64,000 nucleotides of DNA. Origin: Zeugodacus cucurbitae. Lineage: Eukaryota > Arthropoda > Insecta > Diptera > Tephritidae. The position numbers and the translations under genes were made by a program. Position 1 is the stretch's first letter. Each line of letters starts with the position of its first letter. The DNA lies in assembly GCF_028554725.1 (NCBI RefSeq), contig NC_071668.1:24406501-24470500 (forward strand), written 5' to 3'. The notes below the pieces were generated by a model. It was not told the DNA's origin, ran no database searches, and was given only the letters and a program-made list of their open reading frames with translations. Positions 33,115-46,345 of the stretch are shown here, one piece after another.

Positions 33115-33560
33115 TGATTGTCCGTCTGGAAGCTCTGATTTCAACTGATTGGAGTACAATTTGAGAAATCCTCAAGAAATTTGATACCCGTGTTTCTGGA
33201 TTTAATGATAAAGTTAAATTATAATTTGGTACAGAGGATTACGGTACTTTGGGTCACCTTCTCTTTTAAAATGTTCCAAAAGTGGGCGTGGCTCCGCTAC
33301 TAATAAATTTCATTCACCCAAAATTAGAACGAGGCATTTCCCATTACAGGGATCCTGGATTATATTTGATTCATTCACTTTCTAATATAAAAATCAGAAA
33401 CCAATGAATATATTGAAAAAAAAAGGATGTGTAGCATCACTATATTAAAAATGATCGAAATCGGGTAATTTTTGCCTCTTAGCTCCCATATACCTAATAT
33501 TAAGATTTTCAAATTTCAAGTGGACTTTATACCATATAGTATATTGCTTAATACGAGAGA
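33115..33560 (+). mobile_element. Old mini-me copy
   Basis: GATTGTCCGTCTGGAAGCTC, AAGTGGGCGTGGCTCCGCTA and CTCCCATATACCTAATATTA appear in mini-me order; strongly diverged. Confidence 0.6.
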
Positions 33561-35540
33561 GATGTATGGAATATTATTTGAAAATATAATAAATTATTTT
33601 ATAACTTTTGCCCAAATGAACTTGAATAATTTTTGACGTGGTTATATATATACGAATGTAAATATATTGAATGCACAGAGTTCACGCGAGTTCATTGATT
33701 TTCGAAATTGTTTTACCAACTATCAAAACCGCATGAATCCAATCAGAGTCGCAATGCAGCACATCGAAATTGTGGTGAAGTTTGTAAATATGGTTGCGCG
33801 AATATGATCGTTACATGCATTAACGCTTTTACATGCCGAAGTATATAGATGAATAAATTTTAATGGTAGCGCTGCAAATTTCATGGTTCGAATTCAAAGT
33901 AAATAATCTGAAAATGTCAACGTTTAATTTTTCATTGTTTTTAACAAATTTTCTACGCTTTTAGATAATTTCAGTGTTCTATTTCAAATATCTAGACCGG
34001 TGATATATTTGGTTTAAATTTGCAATACATTTATATTAGCTTTTTCTTATGATATTGCATAACCTTTAAACCTAGCGATAAGGTTAATGAACTATCGATA
34101 AGGCTGTATACCATATTAAAATAAAAAAAATCATCAATAATTAAACAACGCTCATTTATATACCCTGACTGGGACTGAATAAAAGTTATACGAAATTTGA
34201 GCACTAAGTAAATATTAATTTATGGCTTATATTTTATGCAAATCAGTTATGCATATAGTATAAACCGTCGTTTTATACTCTCGCAACATGTTGACACAGA
34301 GTGGAATCGTTTTGTTCACATATTATTTTATTTTGTTTTCATCGATATTCTTAAATTAATGACGTCATTGCTGTCAAATGCAAACCAAAAAATGTTAAAG
34401 GTTATAGTAATCTTTATAATTTCTGTTCTAGAGATCTACAAGCGCTTTGAGCTGATTTAGTGGAAGGTTCAAATTATCCCAGTTTTTTATGTAATATCTC
34501 CATTAATTTGGAAGACTATAAACTGCTTTCAAAAGTTTCAAATTTTCAAATATAAGGAAAATCTATATTCTCTTAAGGAAAACAGTCACAGAGTACAGTA
34601 AATTTTGCGGTATCTAACGTTTGGTTTCACACAAAACTTGTTACATCCTTACTTCCGATTTGTTTCAAATATTCACCGACTTACTATTTGTGCGCGTGTG
34701 CGTGCATTTGCCATTTAAATGCGTAGTTTTTGCTTGTCATTAATTCGATTTTAATGACAAGATGACTCAACACTAATTAATTGATTTGACATAATTAACG
34801 ATGGCATTTCATGGATTAGGAATTGATAACAAATTAATTGTGTTACCTGAAAATTCAAGTGATAAATGCGCTCATTATATTTTCACATGTCTGTCGGTTT
34901 TTGTGTGAAGAAAAAAATCAACAAATGCTTTGTATGTGCGTATATTTGTTGTGTGTAATTACGTAAATTAAGTGGCTAAAACGTACAAATTTACAAACAC
35001 ATAATGCATTAGTGTCTATATTCGTGATGAGAGTATGTATGTAAGTAAGTGACGCTGTTGATTTGTTGGACAATTGATACATTAATGCAATGTCACAATG
35101 ACAGGCAATAAAAAAGCACTGACACGCAATACACCCACTTATAAATAAGTGATGCATGTGGAAATTAATGAATCATTGAAAAACTTGGCGTGGTTTTTAT
35201 TTCACTAATTTATTTAATTCTTTTGCATTATTTTGCACGAATTTCTTTTACCAAGGCAATATATTAAACAAATAAATTACAGACAAATGAAGCATACTCT
35301 CTTCTAGGGATATACTATTTGAGCAGATCAATAATATATTTTATAATTATATCTCATCATATGTCTTCTGATTGTGTTTCTACTGATATTATGATTAAAC
35401 CAGTTCTTCGTTATTGGAGAGTTTGTCAGCCATTAAAATAATTCGAAAAATTATTGCTCGGTTTGCTCGATTGTCAACACTTTCAGGCCACATTTTTCTA
35501 GTAAATTTCCGAAGAGATGTCATGATAAAGGTAGTGAAGT
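33561..35540. other. No supported gene
   Basis: AT-rich. A mini-me left-end word (TATACTCTCGCAACATGTTG) occurs at about 34274 without the remainder of the element. A GTGTGCGTGCATTTGCC-type run follows near 34690. The open frames are short and featureless. Confidence 0.5.
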
Positions 35541-35544
35541 TGGA

Positions 35545-36205
35545 TTCCACGCCTACATCATTTTGTCATAACTAAGGCACAAAATAGTATAATAGAAAAG
35601 TGAGTACTCCTTCGATTATGTTTAATGCACATATTTCAAAGAAAGATGTATATTAACCAAACTTTCCGGATGATATCGCCCTATAATCAACCTTAACATC
35701 TATATAGAGGTTATGTTGACATATTTCAGCAATTACTCGACCAATTTTAATCAGATTTTGTATTTGATTTCTTTGACATCCTGATATTACATATTGATAA
35801 TGGACGAAATCGATTTGCAACCACGCCTACTTTCCATATAACACAATTCTAGATTCCATCTGATTTGTTCACTTTACAATATAGTTATCAGGCAGCAGTG
35901 TAAAAATCTGAATAGAACTTTGGACAAATACAGCATTGGAAGCGTGACATCGCTCTTCTAATTCTCGAACTCGCATTATTATTTTTCAAGGCTCCAGATT
36001 GCGAATATGAGGACCTAATTGTCTGTGTCTAATTTTTCCGGTAAATATTGGTATATCTCTCAGATATTTTATGGAAATTTAGAACGAATTTTTTATTCTG
36101 ATAATTTGTCTCTGTGACAAAGATGGATAAAAACGAGTAATTGCTTCCCATATACCCAAAATAAGCATGTTCAAACTTCCGATGGATTTTATACCATTTA
36201 TATCA
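35545..36205 (+). mobile_element. mini-me element G, left part (split by an RTE element)
   Basis: CCACGCCTACTTTCC, TTCACTTTACAATATAGTTA and CTCCCATATACCCAAAAT-like words occur in the order of the mini-me right half. It resumes at 38095. Confidence 0.6.
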
Positions 36206-37870
36206 TGTAGGGACCGAGGAGGTAATCTGGTAACGGATGTCCAACACTTCTCCGACCTGCTGAATGGCAGTGAAAGTGCAACACCAGGAGTTGGCGAACC
36301 CGATTCCCCAAGCGATGACGATGGAATAGATATTCCATTACCCGACCATGAAGAAATTCGAATAGCAATTACCCGCTTGAAAAACAACAAAGCGGCGGGG
36401 CCGATGGACTACCGGCCGAGCTATTCAAATACGGCGGCGAAGAACAGATAAGGTGCATGCATCAGCTTCTTTGTAGAATATGGTCGGAAGAAAGCATGCC
36501 CGACGATTGGAATCTCAGTGTGCTCTGCCCAATCCATAAAAAGGGAGATCCCACAATCTGCGCCAATTACCGTGGTATAAGTCTCCTCAATATCGCATAT
36601 AAGGTTTTGTCGAGCGTATTGTGTGAAAGACTAAAGCCCACCGTCAACGAACTGATTGGACCTTATCAGTGTGGCTTTAGACCTGGAAAATTGACAATGG
36701 ACCAGATATTCACCATGCGCCAAATCTTGGAAAAGACCCGAGAGAGAAGAATCGATACTCACCATCTTTTCATCGATTTTAAAGCTGCCTTCCATAGCAC
36801 GAAAAGGAGCTGCCTTTATGCCGCGATGTCTGAATTTGGTATCATTGCAAGACTAATACGGCTATGTAAACTGCGTTGAGCAACACCAAAAGCTCCGTCA
36901 GGATCGGGAAGAACCTCTCCGAGCCGTTCGATACCAAACGAGGCTTCAGACAGGGTGACTCACTATCGTTCGACTTCTTTTATCTATTACTGGAAAAAAT
37001 TATACGAGCTGCAGAGCTAAATAGAGAGGGTACAATCTTCTACAAAAGTCTACAGCTGCTGGCGTATGCCGATGATATTGATATCATCGGAAGCAACAAC
37101 CGCGCCGTTTGTTCTGCTTTTTCCAGACTAGATAAAGAAGCGAAGCGTATGGGTCTGGTGGTGAATGAGGACAAGACGAAATATCTCCTGTCATCAAACA
37201 AACAGTCAGCGCACTCGTGTCTTGGCTCCCACGTCACTGTTGACAGTCATACCTTTGAAGTAGTAGATAGTTTCGTCTACTTGGGAACCAGCGTTAACAA
37301 CACCAATAATGTCAGCCTTGAAATCCAACGCAGAATCACTCTTGCCAACAGGTGCTACTTTGGACTGAGTAGGCAATTGAAAAGTAAAGTCCTCTCTCGA
37401 CGAACAAAAATCAAACTCTACAAGTCGCTCATTACTCCCGTCCTGATGAATGGCGCCGAAGCGTGGACGATGACAACTCGTGGGGTTTTCGAGAGAAAGG
37501 TTTTGCGTAAGATTTATGGTCCTCTGTACATTGGCAACGGCGAATACCGCAGACGATGGAACGATGAGCTGTACGATTTATACGTCGACATTGACATAGT
37601 TCAGCGAATAAAAAGACAGCGGCTACGCTGGCTAGGTTATGTTGTACGAATGGATGAAAACACTCCAGCTCTGAAAGTGTTCGATGCACTACCCGCTGGA
37701 TGAAGTCGCGGAACAGGACGACCTCCACTCCATTGGAAAGACCAAGTGGAAAGTGACCTGGCTTCACTTGGGGTTTCCATTTGGCGTCAGAAAGCAAAAA
37801 GGAGGAATGAGTGGCGCGCTCTGGTGGATTCGGCTATAATCGCTTAAAGCGGTTTAAAGAACGCGTGCGA
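36206..37870 (+). pseudogene. RTE-clade polymerase, copy 1 (5'-truncated)
   Basis: 5'-truncated, starting within the linker (FSDLLNGSE). Frames continue through LPDHEEIRIAITRLKNNKAA, LCPIHKKGDPTICANYRGIS, GPYQCGFRPGKLTMDQIF and HHLFIDFKAAF (motif A). Then come FDTKRGFRQGDSLS, LLAYADDIDIIGS (catalytic) and VVNEDKTKYL. The C-terminal part is RRTKIKLYKSLITPVLMNG...RRWNDELYDLY and RLRWLGYVVRMDE. Frameshifts near 36395 and 36875, TGA at about 37701. No endonuclease half is attached. It lies inside mini-me element G. Such elements copy themselves by target-primed reverse transcription; this copy cannot. Confidence 0.85.
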
Positions 37871-38094
37871 TTGGTTTGCTAACCTCTGACGAACTGTGCT
37901 TTATTTCAATGCTTATGCTTTTACATCCTTATATTGTTACATTCGTTAAGTTTTAGGAGAAAATACATGTAATGGGGAACTTAAGAAGTAAAGTACGAAT
38001 AAATAATTATTTACAGTACAAATAAATTATTATGATAAATTATTATAATTAGTGTGGAGTGGTGATCTATATATAGCACGATAGTGACACCCAT

Positions 38095-38320
38095 TATATA
38101 TATATATATCAGTTAATATGTGAGGTATATTAGCGAAATTAAGTAGTAGTAAGATGTTGAAGATGATATTGAATATAATGAGTGAAATCGGTCCCAACTA
38201 TACTATAATGAATTCCGTTCTTCTAGTGAACTTTCCGAATGCCGAATTTTTATCTTAATAAAATTAAATAATTTGCGCGAGTATAAAATATTCGGTTACT
38301 CACCGACCATTAACATACAC
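38095..38320 (+). mobile_element. mini-me element G, right part
   Basis: ATCAGTTAATATGTGAGGTA, TGCCGAATTTTTATC and TTTGCGCGAGTATAAAATAT with the terminal GTTACTCACCGACC-like hairpin; completes the element interrupted at 36205. Confidence 0.6.
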
Positions 38321-41300
38321 ACAACTGTATTATTGTTTCATGCAATTGTTAGCATTTAGATAAATGCTGCTGCATTCTTCTAGCATAAACTGGTGCTTAT
38401 CTGTACGAAACATGCTAACATTTGTTTTGCTCGAAACTTTTTCAAAAGCATTAAAAGTTTCTACGTTTTATGAATGAACTTGGCTTTAAACTTACGCAGT
38501 TAACCAATTCATTAATATCTACTGTACACAAAGGCAGTGGGTGTCGGTTGCAGGAAAACAATTCTATCAAAATCAGCAAGCTGCCCTTTTATGCGGTTTT
38601 ATTTCAGTAATTATCATTGTTCCTCAGCCAAATAAAAGCTGCTAAATTTGCACAGAACTTTGAGAAAGAGTTAAAAATTTGTATACGAGTGATTTTAGAA
38701 TAGAATCTCAGCTGCAGCGAATGACTGAAGAAAGCAGTACAATATCGTTAAGCTGAATTATCAAAAAATTCTAAATTTAACTAAAAGCAAATACTACGTA
38801 AGGAAGTAAATAGTAAAGAGAAAGTGTAGAAAATTTTGAAACTTGGTGAAGACGAAGGACTTTCATACATTGCGAAAGAAAATAAACATTATGAACTGAG
38901 GATAGAAAATTACCTTTAAAATATGAATAAAAGATGATTTTATTATTTTTTTTTTATGTAGTGATAGTGAAAATGGGGTATTATTAACGCTTACCTGGAT
39001 GTCTAAAGAGTAAAACGTATTGTGAGGCCTTTGAGTTACGTTAGTGAGTAGTTAATCGAACGATATACTATATACTAGCTGATAAACAGACTAACAGCGC
39101 TTGCCGTGCAATCTTGTATGTCCTCTGTCATATGCTCAATTGTGTTGCGCTTCTCTCTCTCGTGGAGACTTTGTTGTTGCTCTCACATATAAACTGTTTG
39201 AACAGAGAGCAGCACACTCCGAAAGCGAGCAAAAAAATTACGAATCGAACACGGCTAATAACTTGTTCAATGCCTCAGTTATTAAGAGATACTTTGAGAG
39301 GGATATTTTCCAAAATGGTTTTCAAACCCCAGTCAAAATACTTCAATTTAAACGAGAAATATTTTGCCGAAAAGCAATTTGTACTAAAAAATAATTCTCT
39401 TAGTAATCCACGTATTCCAATCTGTGCAATTGGTCCCCCGTTTTATCGCTACATTTAATTGCCGAGCAAAGGCTGCTTCACAGCTGCAACTCCACACAAA
39501 GCTATAAAATCAGATATTCAATCAGTGCAAACATTTTTATTGACGGCACGTAAATTCACAATTTTTCTATGGCATTGAAAATGAGGCTTATAAGTTTTAT
39601 TGCTATTAACATAAAACCGTTTCTCAGCCATGTGCCAATGGCTCAATGTGAATAATCGCAGATAAAAAGTAAAAAATCAACATGTATATTAGAGCCATTT
39701 TTTATGGCTTTCTAACATATTGTTTACACTTAACATTTATGGTTATGTTTTGCACATTTTTCATTTAACGCGGCAATCCATCCATGTTATTATACAAAAT
39801 TTGTTGTACAACATTTTTATTTTTTACTTCAAATTTGCAACCGCGAAAAATCACAAAATCTAAATAATGGCTCAGCATAAATCTTGATCCTGCTGCAGGT
39901 TTTGCCGTTGGTCATTTGTCAATGACATATAAAAGTCAATGCCATTCAAAGACTAAATCAACGTTGTGTAGCTGGTTTTGCACCAATAGTTGTCTTAGTA
40001 AGTGATACATCACCGCACGTTTATTTGTCTATTGTTTGTCTTATTGACGTGTGCAGCAAATATGTCGAGCATGTGTAAATTACACAGTTTGTTGATAAAG
40101 CAAATAGTTAGCTCATTTGTAATTTTGACACCGCTTTCATACACCTGCTTTTTCCTTGCCCACTAAGATTGACATATATTTACATACATATAGATGTATG
40201 AGTATGTGTATAGGCATCAACAGAATCACAGTTAGTTGGCGTAACTGTATTATGGTGTTGTCTGTCTACACTACACACCTGCTTAGCTGCTTCATTGCGC
40301 TCTATGTGTGTGGTAAGAAGTCATTCATTATAGCGTGCTCGTCAATCCTGCACTCACTCAACACAGTGTCTCACATGCTCTAGCGCACGCACATACAAAT
40401 TCATACTGTTTTTTTTGAACATACAATGAGACCTCCATCTAGTCAGAAAAATACTAGTGTTCATTTGAAAATTATTAATTAAAAATAATTAGTCAGAAAG
40501 ACTTGCGAGTTATAACAATTTTCAGGAAAAGTTGGCTCGCCACGAGAGCATAGTTAGTACTGGCGAATCAAATCACGAAGAACCAGAATAAAATCGAATT
40601 TAAAATTGTTTCTAAGTAGTTAAATAGCACTGAAAGGGTTTTTGGTGTTTAATCTATTTTGAATTGGTATAAGTCTGATGTATGACCAGTCGAAATGTAA
40701 AAATTCATATGTTAAAGAACTAGTAATGGATTGCTGGTTATACTAGTTATTTGACGTCGAACCTTGCAAATAGAGCAACTGGTATAAATTAAATAGTTAG
40801 GATAATCATATATTTATTATCGAAATTTGACAAATCATACATAAGAATTACAATGTATCTTTATACGCCAATGGAAAAAAAAACTGGTATAAATAAAGAC
40901 TGGTATAGTTATAAAATATGACTCGTGTTTTTCAATAGAAAATTGTTAATTAAAAACAATTATTTAAGTTTTCTATTACACTAAACCTTAGACAGCAGTA
41001 TATAGTATAAACTTGTATAAATGCGATAAACTGGTATAATTAAAGAGCTACAGCATATCATGCGATTACACCACTTTAATGTTGCATTAGCATATTTTAT
41101 TGCATTAAATTGAATTAGATAATTTTGTAATGACTTTGAAGTCACTTTTGAGTGACGAATCGATTCGAAGACAGCTAAAAGTCATAAGCTTATATCCAGT
41201 TCATTTCACTACTGGGTATATTCACGTAATTTTTCCTCACAAAATCTGCAGAGTATCGCAGGTGCGTTTTTACCAAATCTTCGTTGTGTAATTTGTATAA

Positions 41301-42546
41301 CAAGTTTTCATGAACACCTTACCGCCTTCCCTGCTAGGGTTCCTACATCAAGCAGAAGCCGCAGTTATTGCATTTTAGCGCAAATCAACGCATTTGAGCG
41401 ATTTTATGTCATCTCCAAAGCAAGATTTATATGGGATAATTAATTTTCTCGTATTTCTTCGTAAGCTTGTTGAGACTTTCAAAGTATGGATATCTCGCAT
41501 ATATGAATATGTAGGTTAGCTTATTTCATTCAAGAAGAACTAGGGTGGTAAGTGAGAGTATGAGTATAATTTTCCATTTATTAGCTATTCAACAATCATA
41601 GTTGATTGACCACTGAAAATACAATATATTTTTGTATGAAAAATGTGTCTTTTCTGATTTTCTATATGTTACTTTTTATGTATTGATTGACAATTCGTAG
41701 GCTTAATTCACAGTGGAGGCAAGAACTAAAACTATAAAAAAGTAATTTTTTCGTAAGTGACGTCCTGATTTTATTATATAGTTGATCCAAGATGGAATCC
41801 TTTATTTTCCAGTAATACCAGGTTATCAAAACAGTAAGGCTAACCGAATTTTTAACGAGAGAAGTTGTATCAAAGAATCTGTTTACTATAAGGTTGGCTC
41901 TGCCCACTTGTTCTTGCATATTATTCTCCGACCTTCTCTGAAATTCCTCATTAAAGGTTAATGAAAATCTTTCGGCGAATACTCGAGATGCGTTTGTTCG
42001 AGAGTCCAAAAATCAAGTTAACAGAGGCATGAAGATGATCCCTGATGATCTTAGACTGATTTTTATTCGTGGAATCAAAATGTATTTCTCAAATGATTAC
42101 TTAATTCCTAGTGGGATAACGAGACGGCCATTGTCCACTGTACTCTCTCCCAGTACCATATTATAACAGTTCAAAGTTATATATGGAACTCAGAGTCTGT
42201 CGCACTGTTCGTCACGAAAGGTAAAAAAAATGATAAGCTTCCAAATTATGGACCATAAAATAATTTTTGGAAATCTTAAGCTTCACAAAGGCTATATTAA
42301 AACGGATTTTATTTTTTATCAGTTAGTAATACTTAACAGTTTTTTCTTGAGTGATATATTGTGTAAGCTCTAGAGTTACTCTTAATTGAAGCAAGAAACT
42401 GGTTATTTAATAATATTCTGCAATAACCTTGTTCTCTGCATACACTCTTGAGAACGCACAATTTTACATATAATTCTTAGTCGTATCATCCAATTAAGTT
42501 ACATACTCGAAAGTCCTTTCAATTTGAATATTTCACACCTACGAGC
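38321..42546. other. No supported gene
   Basis: Mostly AT-rich unique sequence. A CTAG-flanked block near 39075-39440 and repeated ACTGGTATA words at 40665-41040 are noted as findings. Open frames near 39101, 39114 and 40156 have no recognisable features. Confidence 0.5.
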
Positions 42547-42747
42547 ATGAAATTAAATGCCTTACTTACCATTTATGTATTTTTATTTACTCAGAGTGGT
42601 GCGCATTTTCAATTTACAAATTCCACTTTCTACGAGGAGCTTTTAAGTACTCTTTCAGAGAATTTGAATTTGTGTATGCGCAACACTCGACTCACACTCA
42701 ATGACTTGGAGTGCGCCATTTATTTCGGCCATTATCAGCGACATTAA
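42547..42747 (+). CDS. Candidate small secreted protein (possibly a first exon of an odorant-binding-like gene)
   Basis: 66 codons from ATG at 42547. The N-terminus, MKLNALLTIYVFLFTQSGAH, is a good signal peptide. The mature part (FYEELLSTLSENLNLCMRNT, LTLNDLECA) has an acidic helix, then a Cys within a TxxDL context, as in N-termini of insect odorant-binding proteins. The second and third conserved Cys are not reached before the stop at 42747. A TTTATTTACTCAG just inside the frame could instead be a splice acceptor. No family call is safe; it may be a decayed exon. Neighbours are non-coding. Confidence 0.3.
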   Translation: MKLNALLTIYVFLFTQSGAHFQFTNSTFYEELLSTLSENLNLCMRNTRLTLNDLECAIYFGHYQRH

Positions 42748-42759
42748 TGTAATCAAACG

Positions 42760-45700
42760 GACGTGATTGGAATTATTTGTTAGCAATAATTTTTATGCGA
42801 GAACATAAAAACGTCGAGTAAACCAAGTGTGAGCAAACAAGCACCAAATACCAGCAAACAAATGTGTAAAAAAATAAAAATATTTTTTGAATGAGTGGAT
42901 TTGAGTGGAGACGCAGCTGGGTAGCTAAAAAATTTATGAATCTAAATACAAAATAAATAAATTTTTTTAAGGAATTTTTAACTAAATGTTTCATTTAAGG
43001 CGCACACCAACAATTTTACTTAACTAAAAAAGTATTACTACTCAAATATAAAAGGATAATCCGCTTGTCATCTATATTTTGAAATATCAATTTACATGCA
43101 ACTATGGGTATAACACTCATACTCATTATTTGCATCATTCCCACGAGATAAAACCACTTTATGCACTCCACTTATCTATCTACTTAGCAATCACTTCGTA
43201 TGCAAGAAAGCCCACCAGAAGCCGCCCCGAAACTCAGAGTTATTCATTTGATTACTTCGTCAAGCGGAGTTACGCCCAACCAGCAGTCATTACTGCTATT
43301 TTCCTTACACTTTGCCATATCCACAGTGGCGTCTATCGATAAATTCGGTAAACAATATCACAAAACAAACAAAAAAGCAAATGTTCGTGTGAGTAGAACA
43401 AATATGCTCGTAAACAAATGCCCGCAAGTGCATCGAAAACGATCCAAAAGCAATAACAATTTTCGTACCGTATCGGGCGCTACATTGCCCCAACTCCTTC
43501 AAGGTGGCCAGCTTACATACATATACATACTTTCCAACTTTGCCCTTACGCAATGTAGCACATGCCCTGAATTTGTTTACCATTGTTTGCATATGAATTG
43601 CGGACACTCTACATCGCATTGTTTCCCAAAGGCCTACAACGCGACACCCCACCTATGACCAGTAGCGCACCCATGTGCCCTCGACACATATTCCGACACG
43701 CGCACGCACAACACTACAACGGACACTCGCTGTCGCTGCAGAAAATTTGGCGAATAATCTCTGAAGTGAATACACTCGAACTACTCCTTGTAGGGTGGAA
43801 TTGGGAATAAATAGGTCTCCAATTAGTTATTAATTAGTTCCAATAGAATATATTTGTAGTTAGAGATTGGTTAGTTGAACATTTTAGAACACACTACACT
43901 CGGGATATTATTTGTTTCCGGAAGATTAAATCATAATATCTTTTTCAAAGATAGCCTCCAAAATCGAAATATTTACCTTCGAATTTCGAAAATAGACTTA
44001 TTGAAAAGCATTATTATTAATTACCGAATGTGGTTATTGAAATTTCAAAAAAATATGGATTTAATCTACCTTTCATCTAATGTCGATGGTGTATAAAATT
44101 GTTCGGCCAAGCTTATAGGACGATTACAATTTCTATTTCGAAATACGAAGACAAATAATTCGACTTAGAAGGTTAACCAGTCAAAACGGTTAATTTACTA
44201 TGTTACTTTAAATTCAATCTCTCGGAAAAAAACAGGTTTGGTCCAATAACCTCCAGAAAATTCGATTTTGCTGTATAGTGTTATTATTCTAACATCATTG
44301 TATGCCCATTAGAATAGAAAACGGTAACTAGTTTCTGAATTAGATTAGTACCTTTTTTATACTCTCTCAAAATGTACATTTATTTCTCTTCAAAAAACAT
44401 GCTCGAAAAAACGGTGCAGTTCGTCAAAAAAGAGAGCAAAATAGCAATTCAGTTCACCACATGCTCCTTTAGTTGTAATCGCGGACTGGACTTGTCGTAT
44501 TTCTTGCTGGGTTCATACCTATAACGCTATAAAGTAGCCATACGCAATGCCGTACACACTCTGTAGAATTATAGGCATACATTCACGCCGGGTCTTCTGG
44601 ACAATTGGCCTCGCTTCATCTGTATAATTTACACTTTTTCGCCTCGAAGAATATTCGAAAATGGATTTTCTTTTTCATTTTTCACCTCCACACCAGCCGC
44701 CGGAGTGTGAGTATCTGCAATTCGCCATTTGCCATTGTATCTTAATATTTTATATTTTTATCTGTAGCATGCTTTGTTTGATAGCGATTTTTAATATATT
44801 TCGGGTCGGTATTTGCAGATACATTTGTGGGTTCATTTCACTGTTTTGGGCGTGTTTATTTATGCGTTGTGCGTGCAAATGTTACAAAAGTAAATCGCAT
44901 TTGAGTAGGATGCCCTTTGAGTGAGAATCACTTCAAATAAACAATCGAATTCTTAGTTAGCTGATTATGCAGGCGCAGTTTTCCGTTAAAACCAACTTAT
45001 ATTGCAAATGTTTAATAAAAGAAAAATATTCAGAAAGTTTTAAATAAATATTTAGCAATTGAGAAAATCTCTTAAGCAATCTTAAAATTCAAAGTATAGA
45101 GCACAAACGCATATTTCTATTCTATTTTTTTAAATAAATTTTAAGGAATTAGAATACACAGCCAAATGTATGCTCAATGTGTTTCCCATTTGTATCGCCA
45201 ATCTAATTGCAATTCATAAAATTCAAATTAAGCAATTTCTTTCGTTTTCCAGTTTCCATTTTATTTCGCATTATTTTCGCGTTTCTAATTACAAAAAAAA
45301 AAAAAGCAAAAAAACGTTATTGAAAATGTAAAATATTGTCGCCGGGAGGTAAACGAATTTCTGTTGCTGTTTAGGCTAAAATTATTTCTCACGGTGAGCG
45401 TCATCTTGTGAATAAGTAATCTAATTATAATTGAATTGGCAGACAATGTGCCCATAAGTGCTGCCATGAATGGAGATTTCTTTGCCCCAAAAAGATGTAG
45501 TATTATCTTGTTGACAAAAGCAATTTACTAAGAAGGTAAGAAGCACACAGTGCACTTACAGTACTAAGAAACCTCTAACTAATCATATACCAGTTGTGGC
45601 AATGGCACCTTCCTTCAGAGTAAAAAGATTGATAGCTTCAGTGATCCATCTGCGACATATTTGGTTTAAAACTTCACTGATGCCATTCGTCTGTTGAGAT

Positions 45701-46090
45701 GCTTCTTCGAGCAAGTGACTTGGTTTCTTAGCCAGACTTCGTAATGGCAGTTAAGACAAGTGTTTCGAGGACAATAATCTCAAAGTGCATATTTCCGAAA
45801 TATATTAAGCAAAGCGATGAAATTTTAATATCAGATTTATGGAGTGAAATATGTTCTTTCGGTCGAATTCTTCCGATTTGCAAACAAGTCTTACAAAGGG
45901 AAGTGTTTGTCAACAATAAGCTCTTTTTGAAAACGAAGAAAGGTTTGATAATCTAACTGGTTGGACTTTATAATTGTGTAGTATTTGTAGAAGTTTTCTA
46001 TTGACAAAAATCGTCAGAGCTTGGAAAAATTCATTCAAAACCATTCATTACATATCTGTGTCAATTTTAAAGCAACTATCAATAGAACAA
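42760..46090. other. No supported gene
   Basis: A small hydrophobic frame at 44661-44924 (two membrane-like segments, Cys-rich) and a protein-like 50-codon minus frame at 45590-45742 are the only hints. A mini-me-like TATACTCTCTCAA word occurs at about 44359. The rest is AT-rich. Confidence 0.5.
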
Positions 46091-46096
46091 AACTAC

Positions 46097-46345
46097 AGTA
46101 TTTTTATACCATCGCAACATGTTGAACAGAATAGAATAGTTTTGTGTTGTTTGTGACACCTAAAACTAAAAAAGTTTGATATAGGGTTATATATATCAAC
46201 AGGATCAGAATGGCGAGTAAAGTTGAAATCTGGATGCCTGTCCATGCAAGCCATAACTTAAGTAAAAAATTAGATATCTTGATGAAACTTGACGCCATGA
46301 GATGGTTGGTATTGCCGAAATGGGATCATCTCTTGCCAAAAATAA
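46097..46345 (+). mobile_element. mini-me left-half fragment
   Basis: TATACCATCGCAACATGTTG, ATAGGGTTATATATATCAAC, GGATCAGAATGGCGAG and CCTGTCCATGCAAGCC follow the mini-me order. It ends after AACTTGACGCCATGAG. Confidence 0.7.
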
